From an uncultured Lachnospiraceae bacterium (GTDB taxonomy: Bacteria; Bacillota_A; Clostridia; Lachnospirales; Lachnospiraceae): a DNA stretch of 41,694 nucleotides. The stretch is from NCBI GenBank assembly GCA_910585355.1, contig CAJUDN010000003.1:1-41694 (forward strand), in the 5' to 3' direction. Below are positions 1 through 8,915 of this stretch, piece by piece. The notes under the pieces are model-generated. The model saw only the letters and a list, made by a program, of their open reading frames with translations. It did not search any database and had not been told where the DNA came from. The translations under genes and the position numbers were made by a program. Position 1 is the stretch's first letter. Each line of letters begins with the position of its first letter.

Positions 1-976
1 AAAGTTTTTTATATTTATTCTTTTTCCTGTTTTTTTCCCGCTTCCTCCTGTTTGGGGAATATTCTGCATAAAGGTAGTATTTGAGTTCCAATGCCTTTTC
101 CTTCTCAGTTTTTTTCGGCGGCGGGGATTCCGACGGAGGCGGAGAATCCGGCGGAGTCAGGGGGTTAAGCGGAGTACTATTTTCTCCTCTTATTTCCTCC
201 AGAGAGGCTCTATGTTCTTCTGCTTTTTCTAAGAACAATTTTTTGTGAGAAGAAAACAATGGGTGATTCCATAAAAAATAATAAAAAGGGACATGCGGGA
301 ATTTCCAAAAGACAGAAGGATATATCATGTCTTCCAGGAAATAGTAAAACTCATATAACAGGATAAGAAGATCCAGTTCCTGTGTTCTCCTCCCGTAATT
401 GGCAATGGATAAATAAAAGTCGAAAAGCTGCATAAAACAGTGCTCGTTTCCTGCCAGCGTGCAGAATTTGCGATAAGAAATAAGACCGCCTTTTTCATCC
501 AGCATGAATAATGCAATGTCGTACTGGGACGCCTGCCAGATGCCAAAATTCTCATCAAGAATACCCTCCAGACTAAGGAGATAATCTGTGAGCTTGTTGA
601 GCTGCCGTTTCTTCAGATGCAGAATCTCCAGATGCTGTTTTGTCCGGTAACACTGGGCAATCAGACAGGCAATCAGATAACAGGCGGAGCAGAGGTTAAA
701 ACCAGAGCGATAACACCAGTCTATCGTGATAAGGTCAGAATGAATATCAGCATAACATCTTCTTTCCCTTCCGCCAATATATGCGATGGAATTTCTTTTC
801 CCTTGTATCAGCACTTTGTCAATCCGTCTTTCCCGAAGCAATGCAAGCCGGTCATGGGTGGATAAAACCTGAAAACGCAGTGATCCAATGTAGTCGGTGA
901 CACGTTCTACCTTTTTGTCGTATTCAGCGTTCATATGTATCATAATCTGCGCCATAACAATTCCGAGAATTCCCAT
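1..976 (-). CDS. Membrane protein with proline-rich C-terminal tail (partial, C-terminus outside window)
   Basis: An unbroken minus-strand frame runs from about 1093 off the left edge. I do not recognise the family. It has a hydrophobic N-terminal segment (around VLVAFMGILGIVMAQIMI), a basic stretch, a second hydrophobic segment (CYLIACLIAQCY near base 670), then a mostly helical aromatic-rich region and a tail rich in Pro followed by many Lys and Arg. The start is unresolved: the first ATG is at 976 with GGTGG five bases upstream, but the frame is hydrophobic and plausible further upstream, and a strong AAGGAGG lies near base 1060 with no ATG, GTG or TTG at the right distance. The gene follows a kinase-like gene on the same strand, so the two probably form an operon. 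Sequence shows the frame and segments; function is unknown. Confidence 0.6.
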   Translation of the reverse strand, partial: MGILGIVMAQIMIHMNAEYDKKVERVTDYIGSLRFQVLSTHDRLALLRERRIDKVLIQGKRNSIAYIGGRERRCYADIHSDLITIDWCYRSGFNLCSACYLIACLIAQCYRTKQHLEILHLKKRQLNKLTDYLLSLEGILDENFGIWQASQYDIALFMLDEKGGLISYRKFCTLAGNEHCFMQLFDFYLSIANYGRRTQELDLLILLYEFYYFLEDMIYPSVFWKFPHVPFYYFLWNHPLFSSHKKLFLEKAEEHRASLEEIRGENSTPLNPLTPPDSPPPSESPPPKKTEKEKALELKYYLYAEYSPNRRKREKNRKKNKYKKL

Positions 977-1109
977 AAAAGCCACCAGAACTGTAACGGA
1001 TACTGGGTATTTCTCTAAAGTTAGGATTAATTCAGACAGTTCGTTTAACGTATCGCCGCCTCCTTCCTTTCCGGAAAGCTCTTTTGTGACTTATATATGC
1101 GTGTGAACG

Positions 1110-1748
1110 TCAGGAAAAATGCAGAAGCAGAAGAAAAAAGCGCGCCTTCAAATCATTCCATGGGTTACGGAGAGGCTTCCCAAGTTTGCTCAGATATTTA
1201 TGGTCCAGGGTCTTTAGATATTGTTTCATTCCCCGGCGGTTCACCCAGAAATAAATTCCCCAATGTTCAAAATCCCATTCGGGGGAATAAGGATTACGCT
1301 CATAATCCACATAAAAAATCTGTCCGTTTCTGGAAGCAAAATTCTGCGGCATATAATCAATATTTAAGTTTGCACCATATAGTATTGTACAAATCTGCTT
1401 CATTTGGCGATAATACTGGAAAGAAAGGCGGCCTGATGCGGCAAGTTCCGCCAGAGTGGGGCCGTCGATATATTCTTTAATAATGTATTGTTCCTCATAA
1501 TTTACATCAATCAGCATAGGGAGCGGGATGTGAAGCCCGTTTAATTTCCTGTAATCCCTTAATTCGGTCTTTAATTTATCAGATTCGAAAGTATATACCT
1601 CACAAGGCTCATAATGATACTTTTTCAAAACTCTCTGTTGGTCCCCATATTGAACCAGATAGGAATATCCTCCTTTTCCTTTCCCCAGAAAGCGCAGAAC
1701 CGTGATGGGGATCCCATTGCAAACCATTTGCTGGCCTATTTTAAGCAT
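1110..1748 (-). CDS. Small kinase-like protein (protein kinase / RIO-like fold)
   Basis: A 212-residue protein with the marks of a compact kinase fold. There is a glycine-rich loop (GKGKGGYS, about residues 22-29), a candidate ATP-binding lysine in RVLKKY, a hinge-like KEYIDGPTL, a catalytic-loop-like NLNIDYMPQNF where Asp and Asn sit in the expected HxDxxxxN spacing, and a metal-site-like FYVDYE replacing DFG. It is shorter than a full Ser/Thr kinase (about 260-280 residues), so part of the C-lobe is reduced. Start ATG at 1748 has AAAGGA about nine bases upstream. It sits directly before the membrane protein gene on the same strand. Kinase-like fold is supported; the substrate, and whether it is active, cannot be told. 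Confidence 0.65.
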   Translation of the reverse strand: MLKIGQQMVCNGIPITVLRFLGKGKGGYSYLVQYGDQQRVLKKYHYEPCEVYTFESDKLKTELRDYRKLNGLHIPLPMLIDVNYEEQYIIKEYIDGPTLAELAASGRLSFQYYRQMKQICTILYGANLNIDYMPQNFASRNGQIFYVDYERNPYSPEWDFEHWGIYFWVNRRGMKQYLKTLDHKYLSKLGKPLRNPWNDLKARFFLLLLHFS

Positions 1749-2087
1749 GTGCTATAATCCTTTCTTGCTATGGCTCAACGAAAAGTATTTTTTTCTATTT
1801 TATCCGGTATTTATTTCCAAGTCAAGTGGAGAGCAAGTGTGTTTTCCGGGCATTCCATAATGTGCGCGTTCTGTGTGCGCTTAATTGCTACCGAATGACG
1901 GGATATCTACTTATTCTATAACAGTTCGGATCATTTCCCGTTATATAAAACATCCCAGATTCCAGTAATTGCATATTTCGCATAATTCAAACCATTACTT
2001 GACAGATAAAATGAAAGAGGATATTATTAATGTACTGGTGCTTTCTATAAAATGCGCCGGGAGAAAGAGATACGGGAGTGGAGAAAG
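1749..2087. other. Divergent intergenic region, 339 bases
   Basis: It separates the minus-strand kinase-like gene from the plus-strand Wzz-like gene. The right end holds a strong plus-strand promoter (1999-2027). I see no gene or convincing structured RNA in the rest, which is AT-rich. Confidence 0.5.
1999..2027 (+). promoter_or_regulatory. Sigma-A-type promoter for the Wzz-like gene
   Basis: TTGACA at 1999-2004, 17-base spacer, TATTAT at 2022-2027. Transcription should begin near 2034. This leaves almost no leader for the upstream in-frame ATG at 2052, which also lacks a Shine-Dalgarno, and favours ATG 2088. Confidence 0.75.
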
Positions 2088-3479
2088 ATGGATTACAATT
2101 CTACATATGAACAAGAGATTGATCTCAAGGATTTAATGTTTATGGTGCTCCATAAATGGAGGCCGATTATTTTTATAGCGCTTGCCATGGCCCTGGTTTT
2201 GGGAGGAATTAAAGGGGCGATGACCTATAAGAGCCAGAATGATCCTGAGACTGTACAGGAAGTGGAAGAGAAGTACCAGGACGACTTGGAGCTTTATGAG
2301 AAGAATAAGGAAACCTGCGAAAGGGAAATTGAAAATTTAAAAACGGACATTGCAAATCAGCAGGAGTACCTGGACCATTCCATCTGGATTAATATGAGTC
2401 CCTACGACGTATGCGAATCCAGAATGGATCTTTATGTGACATCAGATTATGAGATTATGCCGGGGATGGTTTATCAGAATCCGGACTATACAGATACGAT
2501 TCTTCAGGCTTATCAGGCAATGCTTACCAGCAGCGCAGTGATGGAAGATATTGCGAGGAATGTGGGAACAGAACCCAGATATTTAAATGAACTGGTTTCT
2601 GTAAATGTGGGAACTAATTCCGGCAAGCTGAACCGCCTTTTGACCATCAGCGTAAAGCATATGACAAAATCAGAGGCTCAGAAGGTAATGGAAGAGATTC
2701 TTGACCATATGGACGATATGCAGGCGCAGATTACGGAGGGTATCGGTGAACATATGGTGAATACGGTAAACCATGGTGTCAGCGCAATGGTGGATTTAAC
2801 CCTGGCGGATAAGCAAAGAGCAGAAACGGAGCGTTTAACCGCTTTAAATGACAGCCTGGAAGATAAGCAGAAGTCTTTAGAGGACATGGAAGAACCCAAG
2901 GGGGCTGTTTCTTCCAAGATGGCTGCCTTAAAGAGCGGTATTAAGTATGCTGTTTTAGGCGGTGTTCTTGGTGGATTTGTGGTTGTGTTCTGCGTGTGTG
3001 TGGCTTTCCTTATGAGCGACAAGCTGTATTCTGCCAGAGAGCTTAAGAACCGGTACAGAGTCAAAATTCTGGGGACTCTGCCGATTGCTAATAAGAAGCT
3101 TCTCAGGGGAGTGGATGCATGGCTGAATCGCCTGGAAGGGCGTGCAGGCGGCGTCAACGAGGAGACGGAATATGCTCTGATTGCGGCCAATATCCGCAAT
3201 TATGCAGAAAATATGAAGTCCCTTCTTGTCACTGGAAGTGCAGATTTGGAAGTGATAATGCATGTGGCTGAGAAGCTGACGGCAGAGCTTTCTGGGATTA
3301 ACGTGACAGCAGGCGGGAATATGCTTCAGAATGTGGAAACTTTGAAAAAGCTTCCGGAGTGTGACTGCGTTGTTCTTGTGGAAAAATGTCTGGAATCCAA
3401 GTACAGCACAGTGGAACTGGAAATTGAGAAGGCTACGGACTTACAGAAAAATATTGTAGGCTGTGTAGTATTTGAATAA
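2088..3479 (+). CDS. Wzz/YveK-like polysaccharide chain-length determinant protein
   Basis: A 463-residue membrane protein of the polysaccharide co-polymerase type, which controls chain length in export of capsule, exopolysaccharide or cell-wall polysaccharide. The N-terminus (EIDLKDL) is the usual lead-in to the Wzz domain, followed by a membrane helix (about 25-43), a long, partly coiled-coil extracellular region (about 60-280), and a second helix (about 286-308). About 150 cytoplasmic residues follow, with a LLVTG strand reminiscent of a BY-kinase beta strand, but there is no Walker A motif, so any kinase-like tail is degenerate. ATG 2088 was chosen because GGAG lies just upstream; an in-frame ATG at 2052 has no such site. 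No glycosyltransferase or flippase genes are next to it, so its pathway must be elsewhere. Confidence 0.75.
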   Translation: MDYNSTYEQEIDLKDLMFMVLHKWRPIIFIALAMALVLGGIKGAMTYKSQNDPETVQEVEEKYQDDLELYEKNKETCEREIENLKTDIANQQEYLDHSIWINMSPYDVCESRMDLYVTSDYEIMPGMVYQNPDYTDTILQAYQAMLTSSAVMEDIARNVGTEPRYLNELVSVNVGTNSGKLNRLLTISVKHMTKSEAQKVMEEILDHMDDMQAQITEGIGEHMVNTVNHGVSAMVDLTLADKQRAETERLTALNDSLEDKQKSLEDMEEPKGAVSSKMAALKSGIKYAVLGGVLGGFVVVFCVCVAFLMSDKLYSARELKNRYRVKILGTLPIANKKLLRGVDAWLNRLEGRAGGVNEETEYALIAANIRNYAENMKSLLVTGSADLEVIMHVAEKLTAELSGINVTAGGNMLQNVETLKKLPECDCVVLVEKCLESKYSTVELEIEKATDLQKNIVGCVVFE

Positions 3480-3486
3480 GAACTAT

Positions 3487-3524
3487 GGACCGTTGCGCGA
3501 CATCCTGCTGCAGCGGTTCTTTTA
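3487..3524 (+). terminator. Rho-independent terminator after the Wzz-like gene
   Basis: The arms GGACCGTTGC (3487-3496) and GCAGCGGTTC (3510-3519) form a 10-base stem with G-U pairs, followed by a short T run (3520-3523). Confidence 0.7.
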
Positions 3525-3786
3525 TTTGCGCGAGCAACGAGCCAAAGGCCGTGTTTGCACGAGACCTTGGCGACTGCCGCGATAACTTGAGAAACTCGCA
3601 AAGCGTGTTTCTCATAGTTCCAAAGAAGAGAACTTATTTATGCTCTTACAGTGGAACTTACGGTTTCTGGTACGGATGCTATCTCATGCACATTATCGCC
3701 ACTTGTGGCGTATTTTATGTTGTGAGGAACATGTGGAATTTGCGGCACACACAATTATTGAGAGAGGACATCAGGAGGACGAAACA
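3525..3786 (+). other. Structured leader region upstream of glmS, no ribozyme core seen
   Basis: This stretch has several short hairpins: GAGAAAC/GTTTCTC (3589-3613), GTTCCA paired with TGGAAC further on, and CGCCAC-tt-GTGGCG (3697-3710) followed by TATTTTAT. I looked for the conserved core of the glmS ribozyme and do not find it. If glmS is feedback-controlled here, the control is by another route or an unrecognised RNA. Confidence 0.4.
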
Positions 3787-5628
3787 ATGTGTGGAATTGT
3801 AGGATATACAGGAAAAGGACAGGCAGCGCCAATTCTTTTGGACGGTTTGGAGAAGCTGGAATACCGTGGGTACGATTCAGCGGGAATCGCAGTCTCCGGG
3901 ATCGGGAAAAACGGGGAATCCGGCATTGAAGTGGTAAAAGCCAAGGGGCGGCTGAAGGTTCTGTGTGAAATGACAGACAGCGGACATTCCATTGGCGGCG
4001 TATGCGGAATTGGACATACCCGCTGGGCCACCCACGGTGTTCCGTCTGTGGCCAACTCCCATCCACATTTCTCAAGGGACAAACGCGTGGTGGTGGTTCA
4101 TAATGGAATCATCGAAAACTACCAGGAGATTGAAGCGAAGCTGGTAAAAGAGGGGTGTGTATTTTCCTCAGAAACGGACACGGAAGTTGTGGCTCATCTG
4201 CTGGACAAATATTATACAGGAGATCCATTGGATGCCATCGGCAGGCTTTTGGTCCGAATCCGCGGCTCCTATGCCCTGGGAATCCTTTTTAAGGACCGTC
4301 CTGGTGAAATTTTTGCTGTGAGAAAGGACAGTCCTTTAATCGTTGGAACTTCGGAAGAGGGAAATTTCATCGCATCGGATGTCCCTGCGATTTTAAAACA
4401 CACCAGGAGAGTCTGCTTCATTCAGAATATGGAGATTGTGAAGCTGACTGCGGATAAGGTCTTGTTTTACAATCTGGATAAGGAAGAAATCGAGAAGGAA
4501 TTTACAGAGGTCAGCTGGGATACGGAGGCTGCCGAAAAGGGCGGATTCCAGCATTTCATGCTAAAGGAAATTTATGAGCAGCCCAGGGCGGTCCGGGATA
4601 CCATCAGTCCCAGAATCCGCGACAAACATGTGGTCATCGAGGAGCTGGGAATGACAGACGAAGAGATTGCGAAGGTACAGCGGATTCAGATGGTTGCCTG
4701 CGGCTCCACCTACCATGTGTGCATGGTGGCCAAATATGTCATGGAAGAAGTTGCAAGAATTCCGGTGGACGTGGATCTGGCCAGTGAATTTCGATACAGG
4801 AACCCTGTTATGGAGGAAAATACGCTGGTGATTGTCATAAGCCAGTCCGGCGAAACTGCTGATTCGCTGGCGGCTCTGCGGGAAGCGAAAAAAATGGGCT
4901 ATAAAGTCCTTGGAATCGTTAATGTGGTGGGAAGCTCCATTGCCAGAGAAGCGGACGATGTATTCTACACCTGGGCCGGGCCGGAAATTTCTGTGGCCAC
5001 CACAAAGGCATACAGCGCGCAGCTTGCTGCTGTTTATCTTTTAGCCATCCATTTCGGCACTGTCCGCGGATTCATTGATGACGCGCAGCATGAAAAGATG
5101 GTGGAAGAGCTGGAACGGCTGCCGGAGAAAATTGAGCGGATTCTGGAGGAGAAGGAAAGAATTCAGTGGTTTGCCACAAAATTCTCTCACAGCAGGGACA
5201 TTTTCTTTATCGGCCGCGGCCTGGACTATGCCGCGTCCATGGAAGGCTCCCTGAAACTAAAGGAAATCTCCTATATCCATTCGGAGGCATATGCGGCCGG
5301 GGAGCTGAAGCATGGAACGATTTCATTGATTGAAGACGGGATCCTTGTGATCGGCGTGGCCACTCAGAATCGCCTGTTTGAAAAAATGGTCAGTAATATG
5401 GTGGAGGTAAAGAGCCGCGGAGCGTATGTTTTGGGGGTAACCAGTTACGGAAACTATGCCATGGAGGACACGGCGGATTTCACCATCTATGTTCCAAAAA
5501 CTATGGAGTGTTTTGCTACCAGTCTGGTTGTGATTCCACTCCAGCTTCTGGCTTATTACATCTCTGTATCCAAGGGTCTGGATGTGGATAAACCAAGAAA
5601 TCTGGCAAAATCCGTGACGGTGGAATAG
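3787..5628 (+). CDS. glmS: Glutamine--fructose-6-phosphate aminotransferase (isomerizing)
   Basis: GlmS makes glucosamine-6-phosphate from fructose-6-phosphate and glutamine, the entry step to UDP-GlcNAc and cell wall in the cytoplasm. The start is fixed by chemistry and by the ribosome site: after Met removal the mature N-terminus must be Cys, and MCGIVGYTG at 3787 provides it, with AGGAGG at 3773-3778. The open frame extends 49 codons upstream, but those cannot be translated in an active enzyme. The protein has 613 residues, close to the usual 600-610. The N-terminal glutaminase domain carries YRGYDSAGIAV, GIGHTRWATHG and HNGIIENY; two SIS sugar-isomerase domains follow, with SQSGETADSLAALREAK, EGSLKLKEISY and the C-terminal DVDKPRNLAKSVTVE. 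All key regions look intact. Confidence 0.97.
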   Translation: MCGIVGYTGKGQAAPILLDGLEKLEYRGYDSAGIAVSGIGKNGESGIEVVKAKGRLKVLCEMTDSGHSIGGVCGIGHTRWATHGVPSVANSHPHFSRDKRVVVVHNGIIENYQEIEAKLVKEGCVFSSETDTEVVAHLLDKYYTGDPLDAIGRLLVRIRGSYALGILFKDRPGEIFAVRKDSPLIVGTSEEGNFIASDVPAILKHTRRVCFIQNMEIVKLTADKVLFYNLDKEEIEKEFTEVSWDTEAAEKGGFQHFMLKEIYEQPRAVRDTISPRIRDKHVVIEELGMTDEEIAKVQRIQMVACGSTYHVCMVAKYVMEEVARIPVDVDLASEFRYRNPVMEENTLVIVISQSGETADSLAALREAKKMGYKVLGIVNVVGSSIAREADDVFYTWAGPEISVATTKAYSAQLAAVYLLAIHFGTVRGFIDDAQHEKMVEELERLPEKIERILEEKERIQWFATKFSHSRDIFFIGRGLDYAASMEGSLKLKEISYIHSEAYAAGELKHGTISLIEDGILVIGVATQNRLFEKMVSNMVEVKSRGAYVLGVTSYGNYAMEDTADFTIYVPKTMECFATSLVVIPLQLLAYYISVSKGLDVDKPRNLAKSVTVE

Positions 5629-5706
5629 ATGTTTCATTGACCAGTTATGGCTAATAGACAAAAATGGCTAATGCATGTTTAATAGAACCAAGGAGGGGAA
5701 TTAAAC

Positions 5707-5961
5707 ATGGTTAGCTATGCCAGGTTGTGGGAAACAATGAAGAAAAAAGGTGTTAGTCAGTATTGCCTGATTACCAAATATAATGTCAGCGCCGGGCAGA
5801 TTGGCCGTCTGAAGAAAAATATGAATGTGTCAACGCATACCCTTGAGTTCCTCTGCAATATCTTACAATGCCCTATTGAAGATGTGGTGGAAATTACATT
5901 GGAGCCCTGGGAGGAGTTCAGTGAGAAACGTCAGACAGCGGCATCTGCAGTGGAAAGATAG
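5707..5961 (+). CDS. Small Cro/C1-type helix-turn-helix protein
   Basis: An 84-residue protein whose first 65 residues resemble the YozG-like stand-alone XRE family: LWETMKKKGVSQYCLITKYNVSAGQIGRLKKNMNVSTHTLEFLCNILQC read as five helices, with the recognition helix near VSAGQIGRLKK. It should be a DNA-binding regulator; its target is unknown. A strong AAGGAGGGG precedes ATG 5707. Two direct copies of ATGGCTAAT at 5647 and 5664, 17 bases apart, lie just upstream and could be an autoregulatory site (inference). A perfect-stem terminator follows. Confidence 0.8.
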   Translation: MVSYARLWETMKKKGVSQYCLITKYNVSAGQIGRLKKNMNVSTHTLEFLCNILQCPIEDVVEITLEPWEEFSEKRQTAASAVER

Positions 5962-5973
5962 GAGAGGGGAAGG

Positions 5974-6019
5974 AATCCTTCATGGAATGAAAATTTTTCA
6001 TGAAGGATTTTGTTTTTTT
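5974..6019 (+). terminator. Rho-independent terminator
   Basis: AATCCTTCATG (5974-5984) pairs perfectly with CATGAAGGATT (5999-6009), followed by TTTGTTTTTTT. Confidence 0.9.
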
Positions 6020-6069
6020 CCGGAACATTCTGGTGTATGATAAAGTAAGAAATGCAGAGGAGGCGGACA

Positions 6070-7071
6070 ATGGACTACTATGGAACACTGGGACCGGCCT
6101 GCGGAGAGACCAGGATATTAAAAAGAATGTTTGAGGCAGGGATGACAGGGGTACGGATGAATCTGTCCCATGGGGATTTGGAAAGGAGCGCAGACTGGAT
6201 GGACATGCTCTCGGAGGCGGCCGGAGCCTGCGGGATAAAACCGCAGATTCTCATTGATCTGCGGGGGCCGGAGCTGCGAATCGGCCGATTGGAAAGCGAA
6301 GTTTTCATTCCGGAAGGCAGCACTGTGATATTAAGTGAAGATGGATTTAAAGTACCGAAACCGTTTCTTTTAGCAGCAAAGCCGGGGGATCATGTGCTGG
6401 TGGACGATGGAAAGCTGGAGCTTTTGGTGGAGGACGTAGAAAGCGGATGCGGGATTCCGAAAAGGCGGCAGTTTGTCCGGGCAAAGGCTCTTCGGGGCGG
6501 CATATTGAAATCAGAAAAAAGCTTGGCCATCGTGGGAAAAGAGGTTCCCATGCCTACCCTGGCGGAAAGCGATTATAAAAATCTGGCTCAGGCGGCCAAA
6601 TATGGGGTCACGGGCGTAATGCTGCCGTTTGTGAGGGGAAAGGAAGACCTTATGACCTTAAAAAAAGCGCTTTTGGAGGCAGGGACACCGCAGATCCGGA
6701 TCTTTGCTAAAATTGAAAATCTTCGGGGAGCTCAAATCATAGAAGAGCTGTTTTCGTATTGCGACCAGGTGGTAATCGCCAGGGGGGATCTGGGAAATGC
6801 CATACCTTTATGGAAGCTGCCCGGGATGCAGAAAAAACTGGCTGCAAAGTGCCGGGAAGCCCAGATGCCGTTCATGGTGGTGACGCAGATGCTGGATTCC
6901 ATGCATGAGCGGGCCGTTCCTACAAGGGCTGAGGTCCTGGATATTTACAATGCCGTTTTGGATGGCGCTGCGTCGCTGATGCTCACAGGCGAAACGGCGG
7001 CGGGAAAATATCCGGTGGAAGCAATGGAGTATCTGGTGAAAACAGGAGACGAAGCTCTTCGGGACATTTAA
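6070..7071 (+). CDS. Pyruvate kinase-like protein, catalytic domain only
   Basis: A 333-residue relative of pyruvate kinase, well short of the usual 470-580. The TIM-barrel signature blocks are present in order: TLGPACG, VRMNLSHG, LIDLRGPELRIG (where the family has DTKGPEIR, so Lys is Arg), a shortened B domain, FAKIENLRGAQ with the catalytic-type lysine, VVIARGDLGNAIP, VTQMLDSM, PTRAEVLDIYNAVLDG and MLTGETAAGKYPVEAM. The protein ends right after the barrel, so the C-terminal allosteric domain is absent, not broken by a visible frameshift. Start ATG 6070 has GAGGAGG at 6057-6063; an in-frame ATG at 6052 lacks a good site. It may be a minor pyruvate kinase or a related enzyme acting on another enol substrate. 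Confidence 0.8.
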   Translation: MDYYGTLGPACGETRILKRMFEAGMTGVRMNLSHGDLERSADWMDMLSEAAGACGIKPQILIDLRGPELRIGRLESEVFIPEGSTVILSEDGFKVPKPFLLAAKPGDHVLVDDGKLELLVEDVESGCGIPKRRQFVRAKALRGGILKSEKSLAIVGKEVPMPTLAESDYKNLAQAAKYGVTGVMLPFVRGKEDLMTLKKALLEAGTPQIRIFAKIENLRGAQIIEELFSYCDQVVIARGDLGNAIPLWKLPGMQKKLAAKCREAQMPFMVVTQMLDSMHERAVPTRAEVLDIYNAVLDGAASLMLTGETAAGKYPVEAMEYLVKTGDEALRDI

Positions 7072-7412
7072 GACGTATGGTTCCGTTCCTTTTCCCATCG
7101 GTAAATAGTGGAATTTTCGGCGGGACAGCTGGGGATTTTTCCGCTTAGGGCCATGTCGATGACCTCACGTGAATAGTGCTTATGGGGAACAAAGAGATCT
7201 GGCAGCTCCAGATGGAGTGTGCCGCATTTTTGACATCTGAGCCTCCGGAGCAGGAATATATGTGTTTGACCGTCCGCCAGGATTACCTGGCGGCGTTTGC
7301 TGTCACGGACCTTCAAAACGCCCTGACAGAGAGGACAGACAGAAGGCTCCTTTGAGACTGCATGGTAGATTCCGTTTTTCATTACAACATGATACTGCGT
7401 GAGAATTATCAT
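7068..7412 (-). CDS. DUF6431-type zinc-ribbon protein
   Basis: A 114-residue protein with two CxxC pairs, CPLC and CQKC, in the arrangement VCPLCQG...VRDSKRR...LLRRLRCQKCGTLHLELPDLFVPHKHYS, which I recognise as the DUF6431 family common in Clostridia. Such proteins look like the zinc-ribbon head of a transposase or DNA-binding protein. The frame stays open to ATG 7514, but the first 34 residues look unlike the family and the ATG at 7412 has a modest AGG upstream; 7514 and 7436 are the alternatives. Its TAA overlaps the TAA of the convergent pyruvate kinase-like gene through a shared TTAA. Function unknown. Confidence 0.65.
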   Translation of the reverse strand: MIILTQYHVVMKNGIYHAVSKEPSVCPLCQGVLKVRDSKRRQVILADGQTHIFLLRRLRCQKCGTLHLELPDLFVPHKHYSREVIDMALSGKIPSCPAENSTIYRWEKERNHTS

Positions 7413-7723
7413 TGGTATACCTGCCAATCTGAGCATGCTTTCAGCACGTCTGAAAACGAAAGGTGAGCGGTAGTGACAGTTCAGGCAGGGCTGTGTGTTC
7501 ACTGCGCCGACCATACGAAAACGCAGCGGCCGTGTGAACCTTTAATGTATCAGTTGTAACGTATGGGAATCAGAAAAGAAATGCAAAAAAGGTGTGATAC
7601 AATCAAAGAAAACGAAAAATTTATATAAAAAACGACAAAATATCGAAAAATATCGAAAAATGCATGAAAAAGAATCTTAGGCGGATCGTTTTTAACGCAA
7701 TAGGACGCACTTCCCCATTGCAC

Positions 7724-7746
7724 AAAAAAGCCTCCCGAAGGAGGCT
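7724..7746 (-). terminator. Terminator for the DUF4317 gene
   Basis: Read on the minus strand: AGCCTCC-TTCG-GGAGGCT followed by TTTTTTG. It directly follows the DUF4317 stop. The AT-rich bases 7600-7680 beyond it contain a tandem AAAAATATCGA motif of no clear role. Confidence 0.92.
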
Positions 7747-7757
7747 GAGTAGACAGA

Positions 7758-8900
7758 TTACAGATTTTTTTCTTCTTCCCACATTTTAACGGGCATACCG
7801 TTTACTTCCACATTATCTTCAACCGCAATGACCAGGAAACGTCTCCCTTCTAAAAACCTGGTTTCCACCAGATCCAGACGATCCGGATTGACCTTGATGT
7901 CTACATCCGGGGTTTTCAGGGCGAACTTTCCAGAGCCGGTGATGGCGGGGACCAGAATGGAAGTGCTTTCTCCTGCGGCTTCCTCATAAACCGTATCGAA
8001 ATGTTCCAGCTGTTCCGGTTCTACGCCGCTTTTTTCCAGCAGATCCTTCACCTCCGGTTTGGAGAGACGTAAAGGTTCCATATCTTCTTTATGTTCCTCT
8101 GACAGTTCCGTCAGATTTTCATGGATTTGCCGTACAATCTGATAGTCACACTGCTCGCCCAGGGTATCGGAAAGGATTTCCTGGAAGGCTTCCTTCTGGG
8201 CGCTCCAGGAAACGGGGGACGGGGCACCTAAGCAGGTGTCGATAAATTCATAATGAAGTTCTTCCGGATTTTTGGAAAAGTATAAAATGCTGTGAATATC
8301 CGTGCTTCTGTCATTGAAGGCAGGGAATAAAAAGCCTGTCATTGGCGGCTGCACCCACCAGTCCCGGGGCCGTTCTTCAATGAGATTCGTGGTTTCATTG
8401 TAGGAGAGGCCAGGCTCAGAAAGCTTTACCGGACAAATACAACAGAGAATATGATTGTATACTTCTTCCGACGCATCAAACATTTCCTCGTGGTCCGTAG
8501 CTCTTCCAGGCACGTCATACGCACTGTGAATTAAAATGATATAATAATTTTCACCGTAATCATAAGTTTCAATCACTTTATTATAGAAGGAATCCACAGT
8601 TTCATCGTCGGTCAGCTTGTCCTCACGGAGTTTCATAAGAAGCGAATGGGCGCTGCCTTCTTCTTCATCATGGATAGAGTATTCCAGATTATGGAGATTT
8701 TTTCCGATGCCGCCCGATAAGGTTTTCCGGAAAATTTCGTAATATTTGAAAATCTCCTCTTCTGACAGGGCAAAAAATGCCTCCTTCAAGGAGGTTTTAA
8801 TTTGCTTCTCCGCATCCACATAGCATCCGCAAATTCGGGTGATGGCGTTGTTATCCTTTTTGAATTGTTTCTTTATTTCTGAAATTTCACGTTTATTCAT
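7758..8900 (-). CDS. DUF4317 family protein
   Basis: A 380-residue acidic, soluble protein of the DUF4317 family, widespread in Lachnospiraceae and other Clostridia and without a known function. Family-type stretches are the N-terminal EISEIKKQFKKDNNAITRI, GCYVDAEKQIK, and the C-terminal end with VEDNVEVNGMPV. No signal peptide or membrane helix is seen. ATG 8900 has AGGAG about seven bases upstream. The gene lies 15 bases downstream of aroQ on the same strand and the pair ends in one strong terminator, so they are probably cotranscribed; that does not by itself link it to shikimate metabolism. Confidence 0.85.
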   Translation of the reverse strand: MNKREISEIKKQFKKDNNAITRICGCYVDAEKQIKTSLKEAFFALSEEEIFKYYEIFRKTLSGGIGKNLHNLEYSIHDEEEGSAHSLLMKLREDKLTDDETVDSFYNKVIETYDYGENYYIILIHSAYDVPGRATDHEEMFDASEEVYNHILCCICPVKLSEPGLSYNETTNLIEERPRDWWVQPPMTGFLFPAFNDRSTDIHSILYFSKNPEELHYEFIDTCLGAPSPVSWSAQKEAFQEILSDTLGEQCDYQIVRQIHENLTELSEEHKEDMEPLRLSKPEVKDLLEKSGVEPEQLEHFDTVYEEAAGESTSILVPAITGSGKFALKTPDVDIKVNPDRLDLVETRFLEGRRFLVIAVEDNVEVNGMPVKMWEEEKNL

Positions 8901-8915
8901 TGTATGTCTCCTGAT

